A stretch of DNA of 6,065 nt, from assembly GCA_030149995.1 (NCBI GenBank), contig JASLGV010000248.1, positions 1-6,065 on the forward strand, given 5' to 3'. The notes beneath the pieces were generated by a model. The model was not told the DNA's origin. It was given only the letters and a program-made list of their open reading frames with translations, and did no database searches. Source of the stretch: Pedobacter sp. (GTDB lineage Bacteria; Bacteroidota; Bacteroidia; Sphingobacteriales; Sphingobacteriaceae). A program made the position numbers and the translations under genes. Position 1 is the first letter of the stretch. Each line of letters starts with the position of its first letter. Shown in pieces: positions 1 through 6,065 of the stretch.

Positions 1-264
1 GAAGCCTTAGGCGCTTTATATGTACTGGAAGGTTCTATTATGGGCGGTCCTTATATTGTACAAATGTTGCAAAAGGCAGGCATCACGAAAGGTTTTTCTT
101 TCTTTAACGGATACGGTGCAGAATCCGGCCAAAAATGGGCCGCCTTTACGGCCGTATTAAACAGCGTTCCTAAAAATGCAGAAGAAGCAGATCAGGCTTT
201 AAAAGCAGCGCACCAGACCTTTGCCAATTTTGGTCATGTATTTGGAGAAGTTAAAGTAGCCTAA
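1..264 (+). CDS. Biliverdin-producing heme oxygenase, C-terminal part (5' end outside window)
   Basis: The reading frame is open from the first base and ends with TAA at 262-264, giving the last 87 residues; an internal Met at 40 is not the start. The visible segment reads ALGALYVLEGSIMGG near its beginning, which matches the distal-helix glycine-rich motif (LEGSxxGG) of the bacterial/BphO-type heme oxygenases. It is followed by FFNGYG and a GQKWAAF stretch, and an amphipathic C-terminal helix (EEADQALKAAHQTFANF), all in the order seen in that family. The enzymes are cytoplasmic and open heme with O2 and electrons to biliverdin, CO and Fe2+. The proximal heme-ligand His would be in the missing N-terminal half (family length about 190-200), so it cannot be checked. 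A Fur-like gene begins 4 bases after the stop, which favours a role in iron recovery from heme. Supplying biliverdin to a phytochrome remains possible. Confidence 0.85.
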   Translation, partial: EALGALYVLEGSIMGGPYIVQMLQKAGITKGFSFFNGYGAESGQKWAAFTAVLNSVPKNAEEADQALKAAHQTFANFGHVFGEVKVA

Positions 265-268
265 TACC

Positions 269-616
269 ATGGAAGCCACTGTTCTTTTACCGGATTTCGC
301 CCGCACAGATTCCTTTTCACTAAGCAGACAGGAAACAAATGCCTGTCCAGAAGCCAACATCATCGGCTTGCTTAGGCTAAAAGGTTATTTGATCAGCAAG
401 CAAAAAATGGCTTTTGTATCGGGCATCTGTACCCTGAAAGAAATTGAAAATCCGGAAGAACTGTGGCTCTATCTAAAAAAGCAAAACAATAAAATCAGTA
501 TTACCACAGTTTATTACAACCTGCGTTTAATGGTAAAAGAACAGGTAATGATTAAAACACCCAATGCAGGCAGGGCCAGCAGTTACCGGCTCTCGACCAG
601 CATAATTAAGAATTAA
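269..616 (+). CDS. Fur-like winged-helix DNA-binding protein lacking the metal-binding/dimerisation domain
   Basis: This is a 115-residue protein. After about 35 poorly conserved N-terminal residues comes a winged-helix domain resembling the N-terminal domain of Fur. Its parts are LKGYLISKQKMAF (about 37-49), the helix EELWLYLKKQN (63-73), the recognition helix KISITTVYYNLRLMVKEQ (75-92) with the Fur-typical T-V-Y-x-x-L at 80-85, and a wing ending in SSYRL (104-108). It stops seven residues later. Normal Fur proteins run 130-160 residues and carry a C-terminal domain with His/Cys metal sites and the dimer interface. None of that is present, and only Cys26 and Cys54 are seen. The residue after the conserved Tyr, usually Arg in Fur, is Tyr83. 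The start is ATG 269, 4 bases after the heme oxygenase stop, so the two are very likely cotranscribed; a later start at Met47 would cut into the domain. It probably binds DNA and may control iron or heme genes, but how it dimerises or senses anything is unknown. Confidence 0.75.
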   Translation: MEATVLLPDFARTDSFSLSRQETNACPEANIIGLLRLKGYLISKQKMAFVSGICTLKEIENPEELWLYLKKQNNKISITTVYYNLRLMVKEQVMIKTPNAGRASSYRLSTSIIKN

Positions 617-629
617 ACAGGCAACCTGT
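617..629 (+). other. Short perfect inverted repeat just after the Fur-like gene
   Basis: ACAGG at 617-621 and CCTGT at 625-629 are perfectly complementary across a 3-base loop, starting at the base after the TAA stop. No T-run follows, so it does not look like an intrinsic terminator, and five base pairs can occur by chance. The rest of the 78-base gap up to 694 shows no clear promoter. Confidence 0.25.
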
Positions 630-694
630 ATAAAGCTACATGCTTACCCTGGTTACAACATGCTAAATTAACGCCTCCTTTTAACTATACGTGT

Positions 695-1015
695 ATGTGT
701 TTAACCAGAATATTAAGTACCAAAGATCAAACCGTTATAACCTCTTGTTTAGCCTGTAAAGCCTTTTACATCTGGCACAACAACCTGATGTTAAGCTTTA
801 CACATAAAACATTTACAACTTTTCAGGAACTGCTGAACAGCCTGTCTTTCAACGAAAGCAGCCTTCCTTTCCCGGATATGGAGGAACGAATTATCTTACG
901 TACACCAAACGACGACATCAGCTTTGCCTTTACCGAAACCGAATTTGAACAATTTAAAGCAGCCGTTGCTGAAGCCATTTATATGAAAGAAGTATATTTA
1001 CTACTCAACCACTAA
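695..1015 (+). CDS. Small cysteine-containing protein, DUF6686-like, function unknown
   Basis: This is a 106-residue soluble protein with no signal peptide or membrane segment. It begins Met-Cys, has a CxxC motif (Cys18, Cys21, in TSCLACKAF), then a hydrophobic beta-rich stretch (YIWHNNLMLSFT, 25-36), a helix (FTTFQELLNSL, 40-50), and a second half with ERIILRTPNDDISFAF (64-79) followed by an acidic helix. This Cys/CxxC start, the length and the later FTETEFEQFK pattern resemble DUF6686, a family of small Bacteroidota proteins of unknown function. The assignment is by recognition only. Three cysteines plus His28 and His37 could bind a metal, heme or an Fe-S cluster, but this is inference. The ATG at 695 is the only ATG in the frame after the preceding stop, and no good Shine-Dalgarno precedes it. 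It lies 78 bases after the Fur-like gene, in the same frame, and 16 bases before the S41 peptidase gene, so it is probably part of the same transcript. The two neighbours suggest an iron, heme or redox link. Confidence 0.65.
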   Translation: MCLTRILSTKDQTVITSCLACKAFYIWHNNLMLSFTHKTFTTFQELLNSLSFNESSLPFPDMEERIILRTPNDDISFAFTETEFEQFKAAVAEAIYMKEVYLLLNH

Positions 1016-1031
1016 CGCCAGCAAAAGAAAG

Positions 1032-2327
1032 ATGAAAAACAACCAACTCTACAGCAGAATATGCCTGCTTTTTCTCGCAATGGGATGTTTTTCAGCATGC
1101 AAAAAAGATAAAGCCAAAACCGAAATACCCGAAGAAATTATTTCGCCCCAAACAGGCACCCGCACTCAGTTTACGCTCGACTCAATTTTTCTCTATGCCC
1201 GGCAGGTTTACCTTTGGAAAGAAGCCCTACCCAGCTACGCCGTTTTTAATCCACGCGTAAAATACGCGGCCTACTCCTCTGATGCAGATGCGTTTAAAGC
1301 CGAACTTTTTGATATTTCTCAATTAAAGATAAATCCGGCTACTAACCTGCCTTTCGAAAATCCGGTATACGCAGGCAATGCCAAATATTCTTACCTCGAA
1401 ACAGGCACAGGAACAGGTCGCATGGCATTAGCAGAAACCCTTGACAACAATACAACCGGCAATCCGGTAAGAAGCACCGCCATTTTTTCTGCTGGAAACT
1501 CGGCAGTAGGTTATGTTGCGCTTTCCTCTTTCCCTAAACTTTCTGCTGTTCAAACCTATCTTCAAACAGCCTTTGCCCAGATAGCAGCCGCCAACCCCAC
1601 CAGCCTGATTATTGATTTGCGCAGCAATGGTGGTGGATATGTAGAAACCGCAGAATATGTAGCCAACCTGCTGGCACCCGCCAGTCTGAATGGTAAAGTT
1701 ATGTATTCAGAACAATTTAACAGCCTGATGCAGCAGGGTCAGGCCTATATACTGCGCCACCAGCCCTACCTCGATGCCAGCAACAAACCTGTTATACGCA
1801 ATGGTAAGGCGGCCACCATGGCCGATGTAGATTTTACAGAAAGTGGCAACACCTACCGCTTTAGTAAAAAAGGTACCTTAGAAAGCGTAAAAAATGTTTA
1901 TTTCATCGTTTCAGGCAATACGGCCTCTGCCAGCGAACTGCTCATCAACTGCTTAAAACCTTATTTCCCGGTCAAACTCGTTGGCTCCAGAACCTATGGT
2001 AAACCTATAGGTTTTTTTGGCGTTACCATTGATAAATACACCATTTACCTAAGCAGTTTCCGGCTTAAAAATGCCGAAGGCCAATCAGATTATTTTGATG
2101 GAATACCTGTAGATCTGAATGTTATTCCCGATGGAAAATATCCACTGGGCGATCCGAACGAAACCTGCCTGAGTAAAACACTTGCGCTGATCAGCAATCC
2201 CGCCACAGCAACCAAAACAGCAACAACCAAACTGGCTGTAACCCCACAGGCACAAGCTACAAAGACAGCCAGTCTACAAAATGAAGTAGTTCCCTTTATG
2301 ATCGAACACCGCTTAAGGTTGAAATAA
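1032..2327 (+). CDS. S41-family (C-terminal processing type) serine peptidase, lipoprotein
   Basis: This is a 431-residue protein. It has a lipoprotein signal peptide (residues 1-22, hydrophobic CLLFLAMGCF, then SAC with Cys23 as the likely lipidated residue) and a polar Lys/Asp/Glu-rich linker. An N-terminal domain follows (LYARQVYLWKEALPSY, 54-69, then FNPRVKY), typical of Bacteroidota S41 lipoproteins. The protease core starts at VGYVALSSF (159-167), with SLIIDLRSNGGG at 191-202. The catalytic Ser-Lys pair is visible: Ser299 in TASASE and Lys324 in TYGK. The spacing of 25 matches the Ser/Lys dyad of CtpA/Tsp-type proteases, so the enzyme should be active in the cell envelope. A PDZ domain, expected just before the core, is not recognisable. 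The tail (391-414) is Ala/Thr/Lys-rich low complexity. The purine-rich AAAAGAAAG just before ATG 1032 supports the start. Its substrate and its link to the heme genes are unknown. Confidence 0.9.
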   Translation: MKNNQLYSRICLLFLAMGCFSACKKDKAKTEIPEEIISPQTGTRTQFTLDSIFLYARQVYLWKEALPSYAVFNPRVKYAAYSSDADAFKAELFDISQLKINPATNLPFENPVYAGNAKYSYLETGTGTGRMALAETLDNNTTGNPVRSTAIFSAGNSAVGYVALSSFPKLSAVQTYLQTAFAQIAAANPTSLIIDLRSNGGGYVETAEYVANLLAPASLNGKVMYSEQFNSLMQQGQAYILRHQPYLDASNKPVIRNGKAATMADVDFTESGNTYRFSKKGTLESVKNVYFIVSGNTASASELLINCLKPYFPVKLVGSRTYGKPIGFFGVTIDKYTIYLSSFRLKNAEGQSDYFDGIPVDLNVIPDGKYPLGDPNETCLSKTLALISNPATATKTATTKLAVTPQAQATKTASLQNEVVPFMIEHRLRLK

Positions 2328-2633
2328 TGTTCTTCAACAAACCACTATTCCAGCAACTTTTACCAAATACAATCAAACAACCTCTTGCTATGTCGCTACG
2401 GAAGCCGATAAAAGCTTGGTAAAAACCATCATAAAGCAAAAAATCTCCCCAACTCCTTAAACAATTTTCACCTTTCCTTGTTAACAAATAAACGCGGGAA
2501 AAAGACATCCTTTCTGCACAGGAATCTACATACCCTGAAATCAGAAAATCCTTCCCAAAAAGGTTCAAATACGCACATATAAACCTAAAAGTTTATGTGA
2601 TAAGAATGCCTAAACTAAACAATCATTCGGAGC
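2328..2633. other. 306-base gene-free gap between the heme/peptidase group and the efflux operon
   Basis: No gene is supported here. A minus-strand frame across 2296-2568 looks unlike any protein, and a plus-strand frame open from 2323 to 2460 has no start codon. The gap must contain the start of transcription for the pump genes unless they read through from upstream. I could not find a convincing Bacteroidota promoter (TTG then TAnnTTTG) by eye. It contains a perfect 10-base palindrome, TTGTTAACAA (2478-2487), which may be chance, and a longer inverted repeat near the right edge listed separately. A weak 6-bp repeat (2318-2323 with 2333-2338) overlaps the peptidase stop, but no T-run follows it. 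Confidence 0.6.
2576..2599. promoter_or_regulatory. Inverted repeat upstream of the efflux operon, candidate operator
   Basis: CATATAAAC (2576-2584) and GTTTATGTG (2591-2599) form 9-base arms around a 6-base AT-rich spacer, with a single mismatch (2578 against 2597, a G-T wobble if RNA). The inner six pairs are perfect. The repeat ends 34 bases before the adaptor start codon, in AT-rich DNA where a promoter -10 element could lie. That is the size and place of an operator for a dimeric repressor; RND operons are often repressed by TetR-type proteins. No regulator gene is adjacent in this window, so the binding protein is unknown. It could also be a 5'-UTR hairpin or chance. Confidence 0.4.
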
Positions 2634-3704
2634 ATGAAAACAAACTTTACTCTCAAAATCGGTTTTCTCCTTACAATTGCCGCCCTTTCATACGCCTGTA
2701 AGAATCGTAAAACAGAAAAAAATCTCGACCAGCTGCCTGTCCCGGTTAAAATTATTGCCCTTGGTCAGCAAACAGATCAAACAAAAGCCATTGCCTACAG
2801 TGGAACCATTACAGCCAATAAAACCATCGATCTGAGTTTTCAGGCTTCCGGAACTGTCGAACAAATTCCTGTAGAACTGGGTCAGTATGTTAAAAAAGGC
2901 CAGCTGATTGCCCGGATAGATGAAACCATTTACAGAAATCAATACCAGGCCCAACAGGCCCAGGCAACACTGGCAAAGGAAAATTACGAACGCATCAATC
3001 AGGTTTATCAAAAAGGCAGCATAGCAGAAATTAAGATGCTCGAAGCCCGTTCACAATATCAGCAGGCACAGGCCGCTGTAAACGCCGCTGCTCAAAACCT
3101 CTCACATACCCGTATTTACGCCCCATCAAATGGCTATATAGGAAATAAACTGATAGAAGCCGGCAATACAGCAGGTCCCGGTGTACCGGTTGTTCAGTTA
3201 TTAGATATTTCAACCGTAAAAGCAATTGTTCCCATTCCAGACCTCGAAATAGATAAAATTAAAAAAGGTACACCTGTAACCGTTCAGATTCCGTCTCTGG
3301 AAAACCAGTCATACAGCGGACTTATAGACGAAATAGCCATTGCTGCCGGACAGGGAGCACCAACCTACAGCGCAAAAGTACTGCTCAAAAACACCGATAA
3401 CCGCTTAAAGCCAGGCATGGTTGCAAATGTTTCTTTTCAAAAACCACCGTCAAATCCTGGCACCGGTAACCAGCAACCGGCCGTTATCATCCCTCTTCAA
3501 ACCATACAGGTCGATGAAAACGGACATCAGTTTGTTTTTACTACCTCTAAAGATGGCAAAAGAGCTGTCAGAACACCTGTTCAAACGGGTGCTCTATATG
3601 ATGAGGGCATCGCCATAAAAAGCGGCCTTTCCGGTGGCGAACAACTTATTTCAAGTGGGTACCACAAATTAGCAGACAGCAGTCTCATCCAAATTGTAAA
3701 ATAA
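2634..3704 (+). CDS. RND efflux pump periplasmic adaptor (membrane fusion protein), lipoprotein
   Basis: This 356-residue protein links an inner-membrane RND permease to an outer-membrane channel. It starts with a signal peptide (FLLTIAALSYAC) and a probable lipidated Cys22. The lipobox is loose, as in many Bacteroidota, and the residues after Cys are basic rather than acidic, consistent with staying in the periplasm. The domain order is typical: first half of the lipoyl/barrel-sandwich (about 64-98, with SGTVEQIPVELGQYVKKGQLIARID), a coiled-coil hairpin rich in Gln/Ala (about 99-159), second lipoyl half (TRIYAPSNGYIGNK, 159-172), beta-barrel (about 193-268, with LKPGMVANV) and a membrane-proximal domain to the C-terminus. 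The length is normal for the family. The coiled-coil hairpin indicates a TolC-type channel partner. The permease gene follows after 52 bases, so the two form an operon. The CGGAG at 2628-2632 is too close to ATG 2634 to act as a normal ribosome binding site; the start is chosen because it gives the complete signal peptide. Confidence 0.95.
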   Translation: MKTNFTLKIGFLLTIAALSYACKNRKTEKNLDQLPVPVKIIALGQQTDQTKAIAYSGTITANKTIDLSFQASGTVEQIPVELGQYVKKGQLIARIDETIYRNQYQAQQAQATLAKENYERINQVYQKGSIAEIKMLEARSQYQQAQAAVNAAAQNLSHTRIYAPSNGYIGNKLIEAGNTAGPGVPVVQLLDISTVKAIVPIPDLEIDKIKKGTPVTVQIPSLENQSYSGLIDEIAIAAGQGAPTYSAKVLLKNTDNRLKPGMVANVSFQKPPSNPGTGNQQPAVIIPLQTIQVDENGHQFVFTTSKDGKRAVRTPVQTGALYDEGIAIKSGLSGGEQLISSGYHKLADSSLIQIVK

Positions 3705-3715
3705 ACCGCTCCGCA

Positions 3716-3731
3716 GGCAGTCAACACTGCC
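3716..3731 (+). other. Perfect hairpin between adaptor and permease genes
   Basis: GGCAGT (3716-3721) and ACTGCC (3726-3731) are exact complements around a CAAC loop, within the 52-base intercistronic gap. The stem is GC-rich for its size, but no T-run follows, so termination is unlikely. In the polycistronic RNA it could block 3'-5' decay of the adaptor message or adjust expression between the two genes. This is inference from position only. Confidence 0.45.
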
Positions 3732-3756
3732 ACATCAGACATTAACCGCTTAAAGA

Positions 3757-6065
3757 ATGAATCAGAACAAAAATTTGATAGAATGGGCCATGCATCACAA
3801 AGCGGTGCCTTTATCCCTTGCTTTTGTATTGGTAATTTTTGGCTTTTATGCGCTCTTCAATATGCCACGCAATGAGTTTCCGCAGTTTACCGTCAGGCAG
3901 GGACTTATGATTGGATTTTACCCCGGTGCTTCCTCCAAACAGGTAGAAGAACAGCTCACCACTAAGGTAGAAGAATATCTTTTCGGTTTTGACGAGGTAG
4001 ATAAGACCAAAACCTATTCCTATTCCAAAGATGGCATGATGTACATTTTTGTAGAAGTAGGTGCCCGGGTAAAAGACAGCGATACCAAAGCCTTTTGGAA
4101 CAAACTTAAAAACGGCATACTTATTTTACAGGCCACCATGCCCAAAGAAATAAAAGGCATTATTGTAAACAGCGATTTCGGAAGTACATCGGCCATTTTG
4201 CTCGCCGTAGAGTCAAAAAGCAGACCTTATAAAGACCTTCAAAAACATGTAGAGGAAATCGAAGATCAGTTGCGCCGCATAGAAGATGTTTCTAAAATAA
4301 GCCACAGCGGCACAGTTCCCGAACAAATTGGCGTATACGTAGACAACAACAAACTCGCGCATTATGGCCTTTCGGCAGGAAGCATTATGCAGGTACTGCA
4401 AAACATGGGCGCCATCAGTCCTGCCGGTACCCTCGACGGACAAATAATAGACCGCCCCATTCATTTATCAACCTTTTTTAAAACAGAAAGTGATCTCGCC
4501 AGGCAAATCATCAAAAACGACAATCAGGGAAATGTTGTACGCCTGGGCGATGTGGCGCAAATCAAAAAAGAATACGACGATCCCGATTCTTATGTAACGA
4601 CTAATGGAACCAAAAGCATCATCATTTCGATGGAAATGGCCCGGGGCAAAAACATTGTGCATTTTGGCAGGGAAGTAGACCAATATTTGTCGAAAATTAT
4701 CCGGCAATTACCGCCTGATGTAAAAATCACCAAGCTGGCCAATCAGCCAGATGTGGTTAATCAATCCATCAGCCATTTTATGAAAGAATTTGGCTTTGCA
4801 CTTGTGGGCGTTATCGTGGTTACCATTTTACTCCTGCCCTTTCGCATTGCATCGGTAGCCGCGGCCACCATCCCAATTACCATTTCGGCAACCCTGGCCA
4901 TTATGTACCTGGCCGGTATAGAACTGAATACCGTTACGCTGGCCGCACTTGTTATTGTATTGGGTATAGTGGTAGACGACCCCATCGTGGTAATAGACAA
5001 CCACGTAGAAAAGCTCGACCATGGTTTAAGTGTGTGGGATGCCGCCAAAGGAAGCGCCAAAGAGCTTTTTCCTTCTGTGTTTACCGCCACGCTGGCTATT
5101 TCGGCTACCTTTGCGCCGCTCATCTTTTTCATGAGTGGCATTGCCGCCGATTTTGTAGGCGATTTTCCCATTACCATCATCATTGCACTGAGTCTTTCCC
5201 TGCTCATTTCCATGCTGCTCGTACCCTATTTCAACACCCGGTTTATTAAGCAGGGTTTACACCAGCAAACAGGCAAAAGCAGCAAACCATCCATGCTCGA
5301 CCGGCTCCAGTCTTTTTTTAACCGTCACATCGGGCAGGCCATCAGTAATTGGAAATTAACGGTATTATTTGGCGTACTGGCCATCGCTGCTGGTGTTTTC
5401 CTGATGTCTTTACTGCCACAGCAGCTTTTCCCGAAAGTAGAAAGAAACCAGTTTGCCATCGAAATATACCTGCCGCAAGGGTACCGTTTAGCCCAAACAG
5501 ACAGCGTGGTAAAAGGCATGGAAAAGATTATGGCCGGCGATAAAAGAATTGACAATTACACCAGTTTTATTGGCAGTGCCTCGCCCCGCTTTCACAGTTT
5601 GTATGCACCCAATTTACCTGAAAAGAATTATGCTCAGATCCTTGTAAATACCACTACAGAAGAAACTACCGAAGAAATCCTGAAAGAATACCAGCAAAAA
5701 TACAGCGATCTTTTTCCTTCGGCTTATGTAAGAATGAAACAACTGGTGATGTCAGATTCGCAGGCTCCGATCGAAGTTAGAATTTCGGGCAACGATGTTG
5801 CACAACTCAAAGCTCTTGGCGCACAGGTAATCCGGATTGCCCAAAATACGCCACAGGTTATATGGACCCGTACAGACTATACACAGAAACTCGAAGGGTT
5901 AAAATTAGATATCCGGCAGGATGAAGCCTCCAGGCTCGGACTCGGCAAATCAGATATTGCCAATACCATTGCCATGAACATGGAAGGTTTGCAAGCTACC
6001 CAGGTCTGGGAAGGCAAATACCCCCTCAACGTAAAAATAAAGGCCGAAAACAGCCATAAGGCCAC
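3757..6065 (+). CDS. RND efflux transporter permease, HAE-1/AcrB-like (3' end outside window)
   Basis: The frame is open from ATG 3757 to the window edge, giving 769 codons; the family usually has about 1,000-1,050, so roughly the last quarter is missing. Visible parts are the short cytoplasmic N-terminus and TM1 (about 15-36, then NMPRNEFPQF), and a first periplasmic porter region (about 37-340). TM2 (342-362), TM3 (366-386), TM4 (392-413), TM5 (438-461), TM6 (466-492) and TM7 (533-553) follow, then the start of the second porter region. TM4 reads LGIVVDDPIVVIDN, with Asp407-Asp408 and Asn415, the same positions as the proton-relay aspartates of AcrB. A double Asp favours the drug/amphiphile (HAE-1) branch; metal pumps such as CusA have Asp-Ala there. 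The TM10 Lys partner lies beyond the window. It should form a proton-driven trimer with the upstream adaptor and a TolC-like channel whose gene is not seen. The substrate cannot be told from the sequence. Confidence 0.95.
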   Translation, partial: MNQNKNLIEWAMHHKAVPLSLAFVLVIFGFYALFNMPRNEFPQFTVRQGLMIGFYPGASSKQVEEQLTTKVEEYLFGFDEVDKTKTYSYSKDGMMYIFVEVGARVKDSDTKAFWNKLKNGILILQATMPKEIKGIIVNSDFGSTSAILLAVESKSRPYKDLQKHVEEIEDQLRRIEDVSKISHSGTVPEQIGVYVDNNKLAHYGLSAGSIMQVLQNMGAISPAGTLDGQIIDRPIHLSTFFKTESDLARQIIKNDNQGNVVRLGDVAQIKKEYDDPDSYVTTNGTKSIIISMEMARGKNIVHFGREVDQYLSKIIRQLPPDVKITKLANQPDVVNQSISHFMKEFGFALVGVIVVTILLLPFRIASVAAATIPITISATLAIMYLAGIELNTVTLAALVIVLGIVVDDPIVVIDNHVEKLDHGLSVWDAAKGSAKELFPSVFTATLAISATFAPLIFFMSGIAADFVGDFPITIIIALSLSLLISMLLVPYFNTRFIKQGLHQQTGKSSKPSMLDRLQSFFNRHIGQAISNWKLTVLFGVLAIAAGVFLMSLLPQQLFPKVERNQFAIEIYLPQGYRLAQTDSVVKGMEKIMAGDKRIDNYTSFIGSASPRFHSLYAPNLPEKNYAQILVNTTTEETTEEILKEYQQKYSDLFPSAYVRMKQLVMSDSQAPIEVRISGNDVAQLKALGAQVIRIAQNTPQVIWTRTDYTQKLEGLKLDIRQDEASRLGLGKSDIANTIAMNMEGLQATQVWEGKYPLNVKIKAENSHKA

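Noticed and set aside
2318..2338. GTTGAA/TTCAAC inverted repeat over the S41 peptidase stop as a terminator
   Set aside because: It is an AT-rich 6-bp stem with a 9-base loop and no following T-run, too weak to call a terminator.
2323..2460. Plus-strand open frame of 45 codons right after the S41 peptidase, possibly a gene remnant or frameshifted tail
   Set aside because: It has no start codon and no recognisable motif, and the peptidase already ends in a natural-looking C-terminus (MIEHRLRLK).
2296..2568. 90-residue minus-strand frame covering most of the intergenic gap
   Set aside because: It overlaps the end of the S41 peptidase, resembles no family I know, and nothing around it supports a gene.
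3398..3755. 13-base direct repeat TAACCGCTTAAAG at 3398-3410 and 3743-3755
   Set aside because: One copy is coding and the other abuts the permease start. A single 13-mer repeat in 6 kb is not far from chance, and no third copy or structure goes with it.
4761..5213. 150-residue open frame on the minus strand
   Set aside because: It lies wholly inside the RND permease gene, antisense to its TM2-TM6 region, and its Met/Ser/Ala/Thr-rich composition is what antisense of hydrophobic codons gives. The plus-strand frame has clear family motifs.
5034..5543. Plus-strand out-of-frame open frames at 5034-5249 and 5349-5543
   Set aside because: Both lie inside the permease gene in another frame and have the unusual Cys/His/Arg-rich composition of frame shadows.

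Overview
The window looks like a chromosomal segment of a Bacteroidota bacterium, most likely in the Sphingobacteriaceae (Pedobacter-like). The reasons are two lipoproteins whose lipoboxes follow the loose Bacteroidota pattern, a small protein resembling the Bacteroidota-restricted DUF6686 family, very weak Shine-Dalgarno sequences, and the sequence style of the RND pump genes. The genus is inferred by recognition, not by a search. All five complete or partial genes upstream of the right-hand pump gene, and that pump gene itself, lie on the + strand.

Left part (1-2327): a compact run of four genes. It begins with the last 87 residues of a heme oxygenase (1-264). Four bases later comes a short Fur-like winged-helix protein that has only the DNA-binding domain (269-616). 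After 78 bases follows a small cysteine-containing DUF6686-like protein (695-1015), and after 16 bases an S41-family serine peptidase lipoprotein (1032-2327). The first two genes almost certainly share a transcript. The other two probably do. Heme degradation next to a Fur relative points to iron or heme physiology, with the caveat that heme oxygenase can also supply biliverdin to a phytochrome.

Middle gap (2328-2633): 306 bases without a convincing gene. It separates the two gene groups and presumably carries the promoter of the second. A 9+9 base inverted repeat lies 34 bases upstream of the next start codon, and a 10-base palindrome lies further upstream.

Right part (2634-6065): the adaptor (membrane fusion) lipoprotein and the inner-membrane permease of a tripartite RND efflux pump, separated by 52 bases that contain a perfect 6-bp hairpin. 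The permease gene is open from 3757 to the window end (769 codons so far, of roughly 1,000-1,050 expected) and has the TM4 Asp-Asp proton-relay pair at residues 407-408. This pair favours the drug/amphiphile (HAE-1) branch over the metal branch. No outer-membrane channel gene or regulator of the pump is visible. The channel gene may lie just downstream.

I see no CRISPR array, insertion sequence, tRNA or rRNA. Most of the window is ordinary. The parts most worth a second look are the Fur-like, DNA-binding-only protein paired with the cysteine-containing small protein beside heme oxygenase, and the S41 peptidase that appears to lack a PDZ domain.
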